Origin: Sphingobacteriales bacterium UTBCD1
GTDB taxonomy: Bacteria > Bacteroidota > Bacteroidia > Chitinophagales > Chitinophagaceae
Assembly (NCBI GenBank): GCA_002066995.1
Contig: MWTC01000003.1
Span: 1 to 64,000 of the forward strand
Length of the DNA stretch: 64,000 bases
Reading direction: 5' to 3'
Part shown: in pieces, positions 42,969 to 51,171 of the stretch
Layout of the letters: each line of letters starts with the position of its first letter
Numbering within the stretch: position 1 is the first letter of the stretch
Program-made: the position numbers and the translations under genes
Notes under the pieces: generated by a model
Database searches by the model: none
Seen by the model: the letters and a program-made list of their open reading frames with translations, nothing else
What the model was told of the DNA's origin: nothing

Positions 42969-44186
42969 TTACAATAATCGTTTTTTTCCCGTCAACAATA
43001 CCTGCATCAACCCCTTCTTCTGTTCCCTCAACTTCTCTGCTTTGGCTTTGAGCAGGCTGATTTCTTTATCTGCCGCTAGCAACACTTGGGCAATGGCGGT
43101 TTGTTCTTCGATGGATGGGAGTTTAATTTTTATAATTGAAAAGGCTTCCCAATGTAGTCCTCCTCTTCTGTCGATTGAGCCTTCCATTCGATTTTGATAT
43201 TGGTAAACTAATGGATGTGACTTAAGCAGTCGGTAAAAAAACGTATCATTTACAGTTTCATTAGTCTTGAAAACGGTGTACATCGGACTGATTAATGCTT
43301 CATCGAACATTTCCTGATAACCTATGCTGCCTTCCTCAATGTGATTTGTTGCATAGGCGAAATGATTTTTTGGAACAATCTTATAGGTGCTTACATCATC
43401 AGCAAAAATCTTTCGCCCAAAGTACTCAAGTGAAGGAACCAGACCATCATACTTGGTGCATGATAACACAGTTAATTGTTTATCGCTTTTATTTCTGATG
43501 CTAACTTCTTTTGCAACATCACGGATATGAACTTCCTTCCACTCCCCATCAAACCCCTTCAACCTTTTCTTCCCCGTCAACAATTGCTGCATGAGCCATT
43601 TTTTGCGGAGTTCTTTTTGGGCAATGAGTTTTTCGGTGGTGTGGATGGCGGCATCTGCCGTGCTTAGCACTTGAGCTATGGCTTTTTGCTCGGGGAGTGG
43701 GGGGAGAGGGATTTTTAATGCTTCTAAAACATTTCTTGTAATTCCACTAATTGAAGTTCCTTGATTAAGTTGCTTCAATAGCCTTTCATTTCCATCAAAA
43801 AAGTAAAAAGCAAATAGAGTTTCAATAACTTTTTCTTTTAATAACAATCCCGTTAAATCTTGACTGATAGCAACATCAAAAGGGGTTACAGTTAACTTGC
43901 CAACACCTGTTCTAGTTACTAATAACAAGTTTCCTTTTGGAATTACATTTGTTGAACTCTCTTTAATTGCTTTATCAGAGATATATCTTCTAACTTCAGG
44001 AATTCTTTGTTCAATAATATCTGCTCCCGTAACCCATGGAATATTACCTTCCCAATATTCTTCAATTTGAGTTGAAGGAGTTCCGCCATTAAGAAATTTA
44101 TTGCAAATCTCACCTAACTCTGCAACCTCCCAATCATCTGGAATTTCAGTATTGTAAAACGGCTTAGTATTTTTTGTTGCTGCCAT
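42969..44186 (-). CDS. hsdS: Type I restriction-modification specificity subunit (two TRDs)
   Basis: 405 residues from the ATG at 44186; the longer frame to 44297 uses a non-ATG start inside repeats. Two target recognition domains (about 10-160 and 215-360) are each followed by a conserved coiled segment: AIAQVLSTADAAIHTTEKLI then QQLLTGKKRLKGF, and AIAQVLLAADKEISLLKAKA then QVLLTGKKRLL. The repeated LLTGKKRL ends are places where TRD exchange can occur. Sets the methylated bipartite DNA target. Confidence 0.96.
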   Translation of the reverse strand: MAATKNTKPFYNTEIPDDWEVAELGEICNKFLNGGTPSTQIEEYWEGNIPWVTGADIIEQRIPEVRRYISDKAIKESSTNVIPKGNLLLVTRTGVGKLTVTPFDVAISQDLTGLLLKEKVIETLFAFYFFDGNERLLKQLNQGTSISGITRNVLEALKIPLPPLPEQKAIAQVLSTADAAIHTTEKLIAQKELRKKWLMQQLLTGKKRLKGFDGEWKEVHIRDVAKEVSIRNKSDKQLTVLSCTKYDGLVPSLEYFGRKIFADDVSTYKIVPKNHFAYATNHIEEGSIGYQEMFDEALISPMYTVFKTNETVNDTFFYRLLKSHPLVYQYQNRMEGSIDRRGGLHWEAFSIIKIKLPSIEEQTAIAQVLLAADKEISLLKAKAEKLREQKKGLMQVLLTGKKRLL

Positions 44187-44294
44187 TATTTCATCAATTG
44201 TTTTAAATATTGATTGATTTCTCCTGCATGTTGTCTGAATCACCGATTGCCACTGATGACTCGGATGACACTGATTTTTTTGTTTTAGAAGTTT

Positions 44295-44381
44295 CAAAAT
44301 CTGTGAAATCCTTTAATCCTATAAATCCGTGATTCAGACAATTAAATCCGTGTTTCAGACAATTTAATCTGTGATGCTGAC
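44295..44381 (+). repeat. Repeat block downstream of the GxxExxY gene
   Basis: 44295-44339 is a 45-nt imperfect direct copy of 44772-44816 on the other side of the GxxExxY gene. It is continued by two shorter units (to 44360 and to 44381), so the tail TAAATCCGTGATTCAGACA recurs with a 21-nt period. Read on the minus strand it is GTCTGAATCAC followed by GATT/GGATT units. Confidence 0.75.
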
Positions 44382-44393
44382 ATTGTATATTTC

Positions 44394-44774
44394 TCATAAC
44401 ACCAGTCTCTTAAAGGTTAAACTTTTGCTTCCAAAATTGATAAGCAATCCAACTTCCAGTTTGTAAGCTTTCAAATAATTGAGCGCCTGGGCCAAATGCA
44501 CATCTTCTAATTGTACAATGGCTTTTAATTCTACCAGTACTTTCCCTTCTACAACAAAATCAGCTCTTCTGGTTCCTATGGGCTCATCAAGATCTTTGTA
44601 AAAAATATCTTGTTCTATTTCACGGGCAAACTCCAATCCGGCTTTTCGCATTTCATAAGCTAATGCTCTTTGGTAAATCACTTCTTGAAAACCATTCCCC
44701 AGGAATTTATGAACTTCAAAAGAAGCTCCAATAATTTTTTCAGTTATATTTTTATATTTTAATTCTCCATTCAT
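44394..44774 (-). CDS. GxxExxY protein
   Basis: 126 residues of the GxxExxY family (PD-(D/E)xK-like fold). Signature GNGFQEVIYQRALAYE, then RRADFVVEGKVLVELKAI, which supplies the acidic and Lys residues of a nuclease-like site, and LNYLKAYKLEVGLLINFGS. Function not established. It separates hsdM from hsdS and lies between matching 45-bp repeats, so it probably arrived as a unit. Confidence 0.95.
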   Translation of the reverse strand: MNGELKYKNITEKIIGASFEVHKFLGNGFQEVIYQRALAYEMRKAGLEFAREIEQDIFYKDLDEPIGTRRADFVVEGKVLVELKAIVQLEDVHLAQALNYLKAYKLEVGLLINFGSKSLTFKRLVL

Positions 44775-44816
44775 AATCCGCGTAATCTTTAAATCCGTTC
44801 AATCGGTGATTCAGAC
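44772..44816 (+). repeat. 45-nt flank repeat upstream of the GxxExxY gene
   Basis: Imperfect direct copy of 44295-44339, overlapping the GxxExxY start codon on one side and the hsdM stop region on the other. On the minus strand both begin GTCTGAATCAC and end in GATT(A/T)TG. Confidence 0.75.
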
Positions 44817-46490
44817 AGTGAGTTGCTTTAAGTATTGATTGATCTCTGCCTGTACTTTTGCCAGTTCATCTTCCAGCTTATCAATCTCCATTTGCACCGC
44901 AGCAATATCCACTTCGGCTTCTTCTTCAAAGGTGTCCACATAGCGGGGGATGTTCAGGTTAAAATCATTTTCCTGTATTTCTTCGGCAGTAGCCACATAG
45001 CTGTATTTATCTATTTTAAATGAAGAGTGAGAAGTGAAAAGTGAAAAATCCCCATTCTGGTCATTTATCCATTTACCATCAATACAAGCAATTTTACCAG
45101 TTCCCAACTCTCTGCCCTCTTCACCTGCTTTCAATTTTTCATTTTTCACTATTAACTTTTCACTAAACAACTTGTAAGTAGCAACAATCCGTTTAATATC
45201 GCTATCCCGCAGCTTGTTTTGGTTTTTGGCACTTTCGTAGTGCTTGCTGGCATCTATAAACAAAAAGTTATTGCTTGTTTTTTGCTTGTTGAAAACGAGA
45301 ATGGCGGCCGGAATACCTGTACCAAAAAAGAGGTTAGCAGGTAAACCGATTACTGCTTCCAATAAGTTTTCTTCAATGGTGCGTTGGCGTATGCGGCCTT
45401 CGCTGCTACCACGAAACAAGACACCGTGTGGCACCACCACACCTGCTTTGCCGTGTTCGTTCAGCGTTTCAATCATGTGCGAAATGAATGCCCAGTCGCC
45501 TTTACTCTTGGGTGGTACGCCACGCCAAAAACGGTTGTATTTATCTGTTTCAGGGTCGTAGCTGATGGTGGTTTTATCACCGTCTTTATCTTCTACTTTT
45601 CCCCATTTATCCAAAGAAAAAGGTGGATTGGCCACAACGGTATCAAACTTCATCAGTTGGTCGCCTTCTTTCAGTTTCGGATTACGTATGGTATCGCCCC
45701 AGCGGATAGTGGCATTGTCAAAGCCATGCAAAAACATGTTCATCACGGCCAAAGCCCAGGTGCTGCCATTGGCTTCTTGTCCGTAGAGAGAGAAATTATC
45801 AGAACCCACTTCGTTACCGGCTTTAATTAATAATGAACCAGAGCCGCAAGTAGGGTCACAAATTCTTGAGCCGGGTTTGCTTTTGGTAAGTTTGGCAAGT
45901 AGGGTAGAAACCTCAGCAGGCGTAAAAAATTCCCCGGCTTTTTTACCGGCATCGCTGGCAAAGTTGGCTATCAGAAATTCATAAGCACCCCCAATAATAT
46001 CTGCACCGCCCAAATGAGAAGGACGTAAGTCTAATTTTTCGGAGTTAAAATCAATAAGTAAAGTTTTCAACCGTTGATTTTTGTCTTTAGGCTCACCCAG
46101 CTTACTGCTGTTAAAGTCTATATTTTGGAATATGCCTGCACCGTCTTCACTGTACAGCTTTTCACGGTTGGCTTCTTCCAAATCGGTCAAGGCAATGTTG
46201 ATGAGTTCTCCAATATTTGCTTCGTTACGATGGTCGTATAAATATTTAAAGTGGCTATGTTCCGGCACAATAAATCGTTCGTGTTGCATGGCACGTTTAG
46301 CACGTTCCATATCACCGTTGTATTTAGCTAAGTAGCCTTCCATTTTATCGTCATGCACATCGCTGAGATATTTCAGGAACAGCATAGTAAGCACATAGTC
46401 TTTGTAAACGCTTGGATCAATGCTACCTCTAAAGGTGTCGCAAGCTTTCCAAACCGCATCGTTGATGTCTTTTTGAGTTATTTTATTCAT
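44811..46490 (-). CDS. hsdM: Type I restriction-modification methyltransferase subunit
   Basis: 559 residues. N-terminal helical domain (NDAVWKACDTFRGSIDPSVY), SAM-binding motif I ICDPTCGSGSLLIKA (about 213-227) and catalytic motif IV VVANPPFSLDKWG: an N6-adenine methyltransferase. The C-terminus NDFNLNIPRYVDTFEEE with a coiled coil is typical. Residues about 442-491 are an insertion encoded by inverted copies of a GTGAAAAGTGAAAA-type repeat, explaining a length above the usual 500-520. The insertion lies outside the catalytic motifs. Confidence 0.97.
   Translation of the reverse strand: MNKITQKDINDAVWKACDTFRGSIDPSVYKDYVLTMLFLKYLSDVHDDKMEGYLAKYNGDMERAKRAMQHERFIVPEHSHFKYLYDHRNEANIGELINIALTDLEEANREKLYSEDGAGIFQNIDFNSSKLGEPKDKNQRLKTLLIDFNSEKLDLRPSHLGGADIIGGAYEFLIANFASDAGKKAGEFFTPAEVSTLLAKLTKSKPGSRICDPTCGSGSLLIKAGNEVGSDNFSLYGQEANGSTWALAVMNMFLHGFDNATIRWGDTIRNPKLKEGDQLMKFDTVVANPPFSLDKWGKVEDKDGDKTTISYDPETDKYNRFWRGVPPKSKGDWAFISHMIETLNEHGKAGVVVPHGVLFRGSSEGRIRQRTIEENLLEAVIGLPANLFFGTGIPAAILVFNKQKTSNNFLFIDASKHYESAKNQNKLRDSDIKRIVATYKLFSEKLIVKNEKLKAGEEGRELGTGKIACIDGKWINDQNGDFSLFTSHSSFKIDKYSYVATAEEIQENDFNLNIPRYVDTFEEEAEVDIAAVQMEIDKLEDELAKVQAEINQYLKQLTV
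45018..45164. repeat. Inverted-repeat insertion inside hsdM
   Basis: Two facing copies of the island's repeat lie at 45018-45049 (AGTGAGAAGTGAAAAGTG core) and 45129-45164 (TTTTTCATTTTTCACT core), bounding about 80 nt of other sequence. The whole block is read in frame by hsdM. It looks like a small non-autonomous insertion with inverted ends. Confidence 0.65.
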
Positions 46491-46521
46491 AAGTGATAAA
46501 TTTAAAGTGGAAAATGAAAAG

Positions 46522-46881
46522 TTAGGATTTTGAGGTTTTGATGGATGATACGAGCATTGCGATTAGTTCTCGACATTCGAATTGCATTTGAAGGAATTCT
46601 TCTTTGATTAGATATTCGGTATCATACAAAAGCATCAACCAGTATTCAGTTTCGTTAGCTTCTTTGAGTGAAACTGTGAGCTTGTTGATGAAGTCTGCTT
46701 TACTTGCAGTGAATTCAGATTCTCGGATTAATGCCCCGATTGCAGTTCCTGAGCGAAGAACTTGTTTACTTAACACAAATTCTTTTTTATCAGAAACCAA
46801 ACTTTGGCTCAGTTTCACAATCTTGATAGCAAAAGCATAGCTTTTATCTCTTAGTGGGCTTTTTGTTTTTTCACTATTCAT
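46522..46881 (-). CDS. Four-helix bundle protein (23S rRNA intervening-sequence family)
   Basis: 119 residues, helical: SYAFAIKIVKLSQSLVSDKK, VLRSGTAIGALIRESEFTAS, KADFINKLTVSLKEANETEY, WLMLLYDTEYL. Belongs to the four-helix-bundle family first seen in 23S rRNA intervening sequences but common as stand-alone genes. Role unknown. It lies between the half-size hsdS and hsdM, 10 nt after the former. Confidence 0.93.
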   Translation of the reverse strand: MNSEKTKSPLRDKSYAFAIKIVKLSQSLVSDKKEFVLSKQVLRSGTAIGALIRESEFTASKADFINKLTVSLKEANETEYWLMLLYDTEYLIKEEFLQMQFECRELIAMLVSSIKTSKS

Positions 46882-46891
46882 TTTTCTCTTT

Positions 46892-47449
46892 TCATTTAAT
46901 AGCGTTGATTATTTGTTGCTGAATTTGTCTATCTCTCAAGGTTTCAATTTCCTGTTTCAAATATTTTTCTCTATTGAGTAGTTTTGTTATCTCCAGGATA
47001 TTTTTTTGTATTTCAATATCGGGCACTGATATGATCAGGTTTTCCAAAACGTGCTTTGAGATAGAAGGAATTGAAGTGCCTAAAGCTTGTTCTTTTAAAA
47101 ATGCTTGTGTAGAATAATGATTAAGAAACCATGCCAGGTAATGGGGTAATATTTTTCCCCTTACCGGCCTGATTACAAAAAAGGAAGTTGAAGCAACGGA
47201 TGGTTCATTGTGATTTTCAAAAACAGCTGCAAAGTTTTTAGTTCCCTTCGCCGCAAAGAGTACATCTCCATCTTTTAAAATATGTTTTTCAGATATCCCA
47301 TCCGGTTTCAAGTCAGGATATAAAACAGCATTCAACTGACCATTTTCGTCAAAATGTTTTACTTGCAGATATACTAATTCTCCAAAGCCTGAAGGCTTGG
47401 TAAACAGTCCGGTATGGATTTGCGTAATGTTTTTTAATAATGTCTTCAA
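46892..47449 (-). CDS. Half-size type I specificity (HsdS-like) subunit
   Basis: 185 residues with a single TRD (about 1-150: TQIHTGLFTKPSGFGELVYL, GDVLFAAKGTKNFAAV, GTSIPSISKHVLENLIISVP) and one coiled-coil tail (TKLLNREKYLKQEIETL). Half-size S proteins can dimerise to make a full specificity unit or act as anti-restriction or alternative S. The only start is TTG at 47449, backed by GAGGAAA 9 nt upstream and by the promoter at 47475-47506. First gene of the island operon. Confidence 0.9.
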   Translation of the reverse strand: MKTLLKNITQIHTGLFTKPSGFGELVYLQVKHFDENGQLNAVLYPDLKPDGISEKHILKDGDVLFAAKGTKNFAAVFENHNEPSVASTSFFVIRPVRGKILPHYLAWFLNHYSTQAFLKEQALGTSIPSISKHVLENLIISVPDIEIQKNILEITKLLNREKYLKQEIETLRDRQIQQQIINAIK

Positions 47450-47474
47450 AATTTATTTCCTCGTAATTGTTCTA

Positions 47475-47506
47475 CAAATGTAGATAAAATTATTGAAGAT
47501 TCCAAA
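47475..47506 (-). promoter_or_regulatory. Promoter of the restriction-modification operon
   Basis: Minus strand TTTG (47506-47503), 20 nt, TACATTTG (47482-47475). The -7 box is part of the palindrome CTACATTTGTAG. ATTTGTAGAA occurs here and again about 60 nt upstream, so a repressor may cover the promoter. Predicted 5' leader is about 22 nt. Confidence 0.82.
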
Positions 47507-47715
47507 TATTTTTCATTTTATTCTTAAGTATGATTTCTACAAATCGCAATAATATATGCGCCATGCTTATATTATATTGATAATTATCTGACTATCAATA
47601 CAGTGATGATTATTATAAAATTTTGCATTCTGGTATTCGGGGAAATAAACCACCACTCATCATTTGTTCAGCATTTATCCGGGAATTAAACATCAGCAAA
47701 TCCGTTCCTGAAGTT

Positions 47716-49188
47716 TCAACGTATCAGGGTGATCGTTCCTTTCAGCATCCTGCTATTATTCTTAAAAGTGATGAAGTAAACATAAGTTCCTGCCGGTTGT
47801 GGAATGCCGTTTACCGTACCATCCCATGACACCTTTGATGATGATACATGGTACACCATCCGCCCCCAACGGTCGAAAACACTTACCGTTCCCCCGAACG
47901 AAGGATCGAGGAACGGAATTTCCCAGCGGTCGTTCTTACCGTCTCCGTTCGGAGTGAATGCCGTGGGAACAAAAATATCCGCAACAACTTTTATCCGCAT
48001 ACTGTCTGCATTGCTACAACCCCAGGAAGAAGTTGCGGAAAGTGTGTAGGTGATATCGGCTGGCGGGGAAACCTCAGGATTTAATTGATGCATATCATTG
48101 ATAAACCGGTCAGGAGACCATGAATAAGTTATTTGTTCTCCATCGGCGCTGCCCGACAAAATAATAGGATTGTTGACCAGCATGATCCTGTCTGGCCCTG
48201 CATTGACCACAGGTTTCGGATGTACATTTATGGTCAACACATCTGATGCAATCCGGCAGGAGCTCACGTTGGCAACACTGGCTTCCACAACAGTAAGCCG
48301 GTAGCAATACCTGCCTGCAGCATGAACGAACGGGGTCTGGTAACTCAGCGTGGTGGCGCCGGCTATATCACTCCATGATTTTCCGCTATCCGCACTCATC
48401 TGCCATTGATAAAGCGGAGTAATATAACCCGAAGGCGTTGCTGCATTGAGCGAATACTGAAAACCATTGCCGCCGGTTTCGCAAACATTTACCGTGTCGC
48501 TGTTAACCACTCCTGCAATATGAGCAGAAATATTTGCTCCGCAGGGCCGGAACGTAATATCATCCAGGCCAAGGTCATTGCCATTGCCACCGGGAGCATG
48601 GTTGGTGATGCGCAATACGATCACCGGGTTGTTGGGAGGAGTTGTAAAAATGAATCCATATTGTTTCCACTCCGGCGAGGAGGTCACCGGTATATTGCCC
48701 GTATCGAAAGAATTTAATACAGTTCCGCCCGGTGTTTCCACACTGAATGTGAGATTGGGAAGAATACTGTTGGGCATTTTCATGACATTAATGATCCATG
48801 CAGCAAATTCATAAGTGGTATTCGGGCAGAGATCTGAAACGGTGGTTACAAAAAAATCTCCCGGCACAAAGGATGCATTCACCAGCAGGAAGGCGCCACC
48901 GCCCGTATGATCATTCTGAATATCAAACCAGGTGTTTCCAAAACAACCGGAGGTTGAATTTGTGATCGTATAATAGCCGTCATTCGGACAGGTGGATGAT
49001 GTATAAGAATAACTCCCGGTCGGTACATAGGAACTGCTGCCACTGCCGGAGCCGAAAGTTATATTCACTATCGGGTCTCCAAAACTGCCGTTACAAAGCT
49101 GAGCATAAAGCGGGGAAGAAATTACTGCAGCAAGCAGGATCAGTACATGCGGAAAAAATAAAACCCGTTTTAAATCATAAGGGTATCG
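47716..49188 (-). CDS. Secreted T9SS type B cargo protein
   Basis: 490 residues from the GTG at 49188, which gives a good signal peptide (VLFFPHVLILLAAVISSPLYAQ); a longer frame reaches 49266. The central part contains a carbohydrate-binding-like module (NTTYEFAAWIINVMKM, HAPGGNGNDLGLDDITF) and Ig/PKD-like domains (YQWQMSADSGKSWSDI). The C-terminus is the type B sorting domain: FVPTAFTPNGDGKNDRW, VSVFDRWGRMVY, WDGTVNG, GTITLIR. Exported by type IX secretion. Start uncertain, function unknown. Confidence 0.88.
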   Translation of the reverse strand, partial: RYPYDLKRVLFFPHVLILLAAVISSPLYAQLCNGSFGDPIVNITFGSGSGSSSYVPTGSYSYTSSTCPNDGYYTITNSTSGCFGNTWFDIQNDHTGGGAFLLVNASFVPGDFFVTTVSDLCPNTTYEFAAWIINVMKMPNSILPNLTFSVETPGGTVLNSFDTGNIPVTSSPEWKQYGFIFTTPPNNPVIVLRITNHAPGGNGNDLGLDDITFRPCGANISAHIAGVVNSDTVNVCETGGNGFQYSLNAATPSGYITPLYQWQMSADSGKSWSDIAGATTLSYQTPFVHAAGRYCYRLTVVEASVANVSSCRIASDVLTINVHPKPVVNAGPDRIMLVNNPIILSGSADGEQITYSWSPDRFINDMHQLNPEVSPPADITYTLSATSSWGCSNADSMRIKVVADIFVPTAFTPNGDGKNDRWEIPFLDPSFGGTVSVFDRWGRMVYHVSSSKVSWDGTVNGIPQPAGTYVYFITFKNNSRMLKGTITLIR

Positions 49189-49357
49189 CACCTGCAAATC
49201 ATTTAAAAATATCCGGACAATATATAAAATAACTGTGATCGAATGAAGTCTTAAAGCATCAATCACATGTAATTAATATTTTCGAACCTGGTTATTTCTT
49301 ACAACACTTTCGGGTATCAATGAGAAAAATCAATAAATTTTAATGACCCGGCAACAG

Positions 49358-49966
49358 TCATCGTCTCATAATCATCCCTGTATCCAGCTCCCAGGCCTCT
49401 TCCCACCCCACCAGGGCATTGAACAACCTGATCTTTGAATATTTTTCAAGATCCATGATCCGGATATCTTTTTCACAAATAATATTTTCTTCCATCAAAG
49501 ATCTTCGCCGGATGCCCGGTAACAAGGGAACCGAAGGCGTTACCCAATTTGTGCCATCAAACAGGGCAATATTGGTAAAGGAAGTATCGGTCAGTAAGCC
49601 ATTCTTTACGATCAGCACTTCTTCATTATGTTGTAAATCCTTTGTCAAACCGGTAAAACACCGGCGGTCTTCATATTTAAAAGGATAACTGATTTCGTTA
49701 TCTTCTTTTATAATGAGAAATTCAATCTGCTTTCTTTTATATTCGGAAAACTCAACCCGGATATTTTCGCTGTCATAAACTACCCTGCATTTGTAACGGA
49801 TATTCTTTTTATGAGGCATAACCGTACGGGTTATTTCCGATTCCAAAGAAGGAAAAACTATTTTTCCGAAATTAAGCTCCTGGGTGTTTGTAAACCGCTG
49901 TTCATGCCAGCTGATCACCGGCATGTGACCGTTCTCAATCAATATGGATTCAAGAAACCGGAGCAT
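49358..49966 (-). CDS. pabC: Aminotransferase class IV, probable aminodeoxychorismate lyase
   Basis: 202 residues from the ATG at 49966. Fold-type IV PLP enzyme: RYKCRVVYD probably holds the PLP lysine, then GLLTDTSFTNIALFD and VPLLPGIRRRSLMEE. Shorter than typical BCAT, fitting a 4-amino-4-deoxychorismate lyase making p-aminobenzoate for folate. It overlaps the end of pabB by 17 nt, so the two are coupled. Confidence 0.87.
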   Translation of the reverse strand: MLRFLESILIENGHMPVISWHEQRFTNTQELNFGKIVFPSLESEITRTVMPHKKNIRYKCRVVYDSENIRVEFSEYKRKQIEFLIIKEDNEISYPFKYEDRRCFTGLTKDLQHNEEVLIVKNGLLTDTSFTNIALFDGTNWVTPSVPLLPGIRRRSLMEENIICEKDIRIMDLEKYSKIRLFNALVGWEEAWELDTGMIMRR

Positions 49967-50927
49967 AAACTTTATCAATCATTTCCCTGTATTCGGCAGA
50001 AACCTCACTCAAGGCAGTAATTCCCCCGCCGCTTTTAAAAATAAAATGATCATCCTGTTTTTCAAGATACCTGATGATAACACAGCTGTCAGTGTCTTTA
50101 CCGTCAAAAATTCCCCAGACTCCGGTGTACCATCCCCTTTTATGTGTTTCCGTCTGTATAATAATTTCCAACGTTTTTTTCCTGGGGGCACCACATACGG
50201 ATCCGGCAGGCAGCAATGCGGAAAAAACATCACCAATCCTGTTGGTGTATTCATCTTTCAACCGGCCGCTTATTTTTGAACTGACCGCTAACAATTTTTT
50301 TTCATTCGTGATAATCTCTTCGATATAACGGAAATCATCCAGCTTCACATCCCGGGCAACTATGCTCAGGTCATTCCGTATCAGGTCCACAATGATATGC
50401 TGTTCCGCCAGTTCTTTTTTATTTTCCAGTATTTTTTTACCTGCATCTTCCACTCCGGCTTCTATGGTTCCTTTCATGGGATAAGATGAAATTACATTAT
50501 CCCTGATCTTTACAAAAGGCTCCGGGGAGAAATGCACAAACTGATCTTTATAAAGCAGTTTATATTTTGCATTTCCTTTTTTAAATAATTCCTGCAAAGT
50601 GAAATTGGTCTCCACTTTTGTAGCGCAGGTAAGATTGAGCAAATAAGTATTTCCTTTACTGATCTCATTCTTTACTTTCTCAAATTGCAGTGCATACTCC
50701 CCGAAAGACAATGGATATTTCTTCCATTGCAGGGAGTCCTCTTTCCAAACAGATCTTTCCGGCGTATTACTGAATAAAGGGTGGGAACAGAAAATCTTGT
50801 TTTCACTCATTTCATGTAACGGGATCACTTCAATCCGTTCACCAGTAAAATCACAAATAAAGAAAAAAGGAATCCTGCTCCTGCATAATTCATTCATTTT
50901 ACCGAATTGGCTTTTTTCCTGGTGCAT
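49950..50927 (-). CDS. pabB: Aminodeoxychorismate synthase component I
   Basis: 325 residues from the ATG at 50927. Chorismate-binding domain only: GNTYLLNLTCAT, SPEPFVKI, the PabB-type SYPMKGTIEAG (Lys in place of the TrpE Ala), VDLIRNDLSIVARDV, PAGSVCGAPRKKTL and GWYTGVWGIFDG. Lacks the TrpE N-terminal domain, normal for short PabB. TrpG from the trp operon may supply its glutaminase activity. Confidence 0.93.
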   Translation of the reverse strand: MHQEKSQFGKMNELCRSRIPFFFICDFTGERIEVIPLHEMSENKIFCSHPLFSNTPERSVWKEDSLQWKKYPLSFGEYALQFEKVKNEISKGNTYLLNLTCATKVETNFTLQELFKKGNAKYKLLYKDQFVHFSPEPFVKIRDNVISSYPMKGTIEAGVEDAGKKILENKKELAEQHIIVDLIRNDLSIVARDVKLDDFRYIEEIITNEKKLLAVSSKISGRLKDEYTNRIGDVFSALLPAGSVCGAPRKKTLEIIIQTETHKRGWYTGVWGIFDGKDTDSCVIIRYLEKQDDHFIFKSGGGITALSEVSAEYREMIDKVYAPVS

Positions 50928-51171
50928 ATATCTGAAAAACAGCACAAAAATATCAAGAAGCAGCGATTGCAATGCTACCGGGTATGGAACAACTTTTCAC
51001 AGCTCTGCTACCTGCGCATCCAATGAAGTTATATTCTTACCTGCATGATCCGGCATAGCTGCAATTACAGATATGTTTTCCAATAAATGAAATGTTATTT
51101 ACCTGCCAAAACGGGAAATTATTTCCAATTCAAGTATAATTTTAAACATGCCTGTTTGTAAAGAAATTTGT

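Noticed and set aside
36417-47633. Possible attachment-site pair around the restriction island (ATTTTGCATCTGG at 36417 and ATTTTGCATTCTGG at 47620)
   Set aside because: Only 13 matching bases with a one-base gap in A/T-rich sequence, and no integrase gene nearby; chance cannot be excluded.
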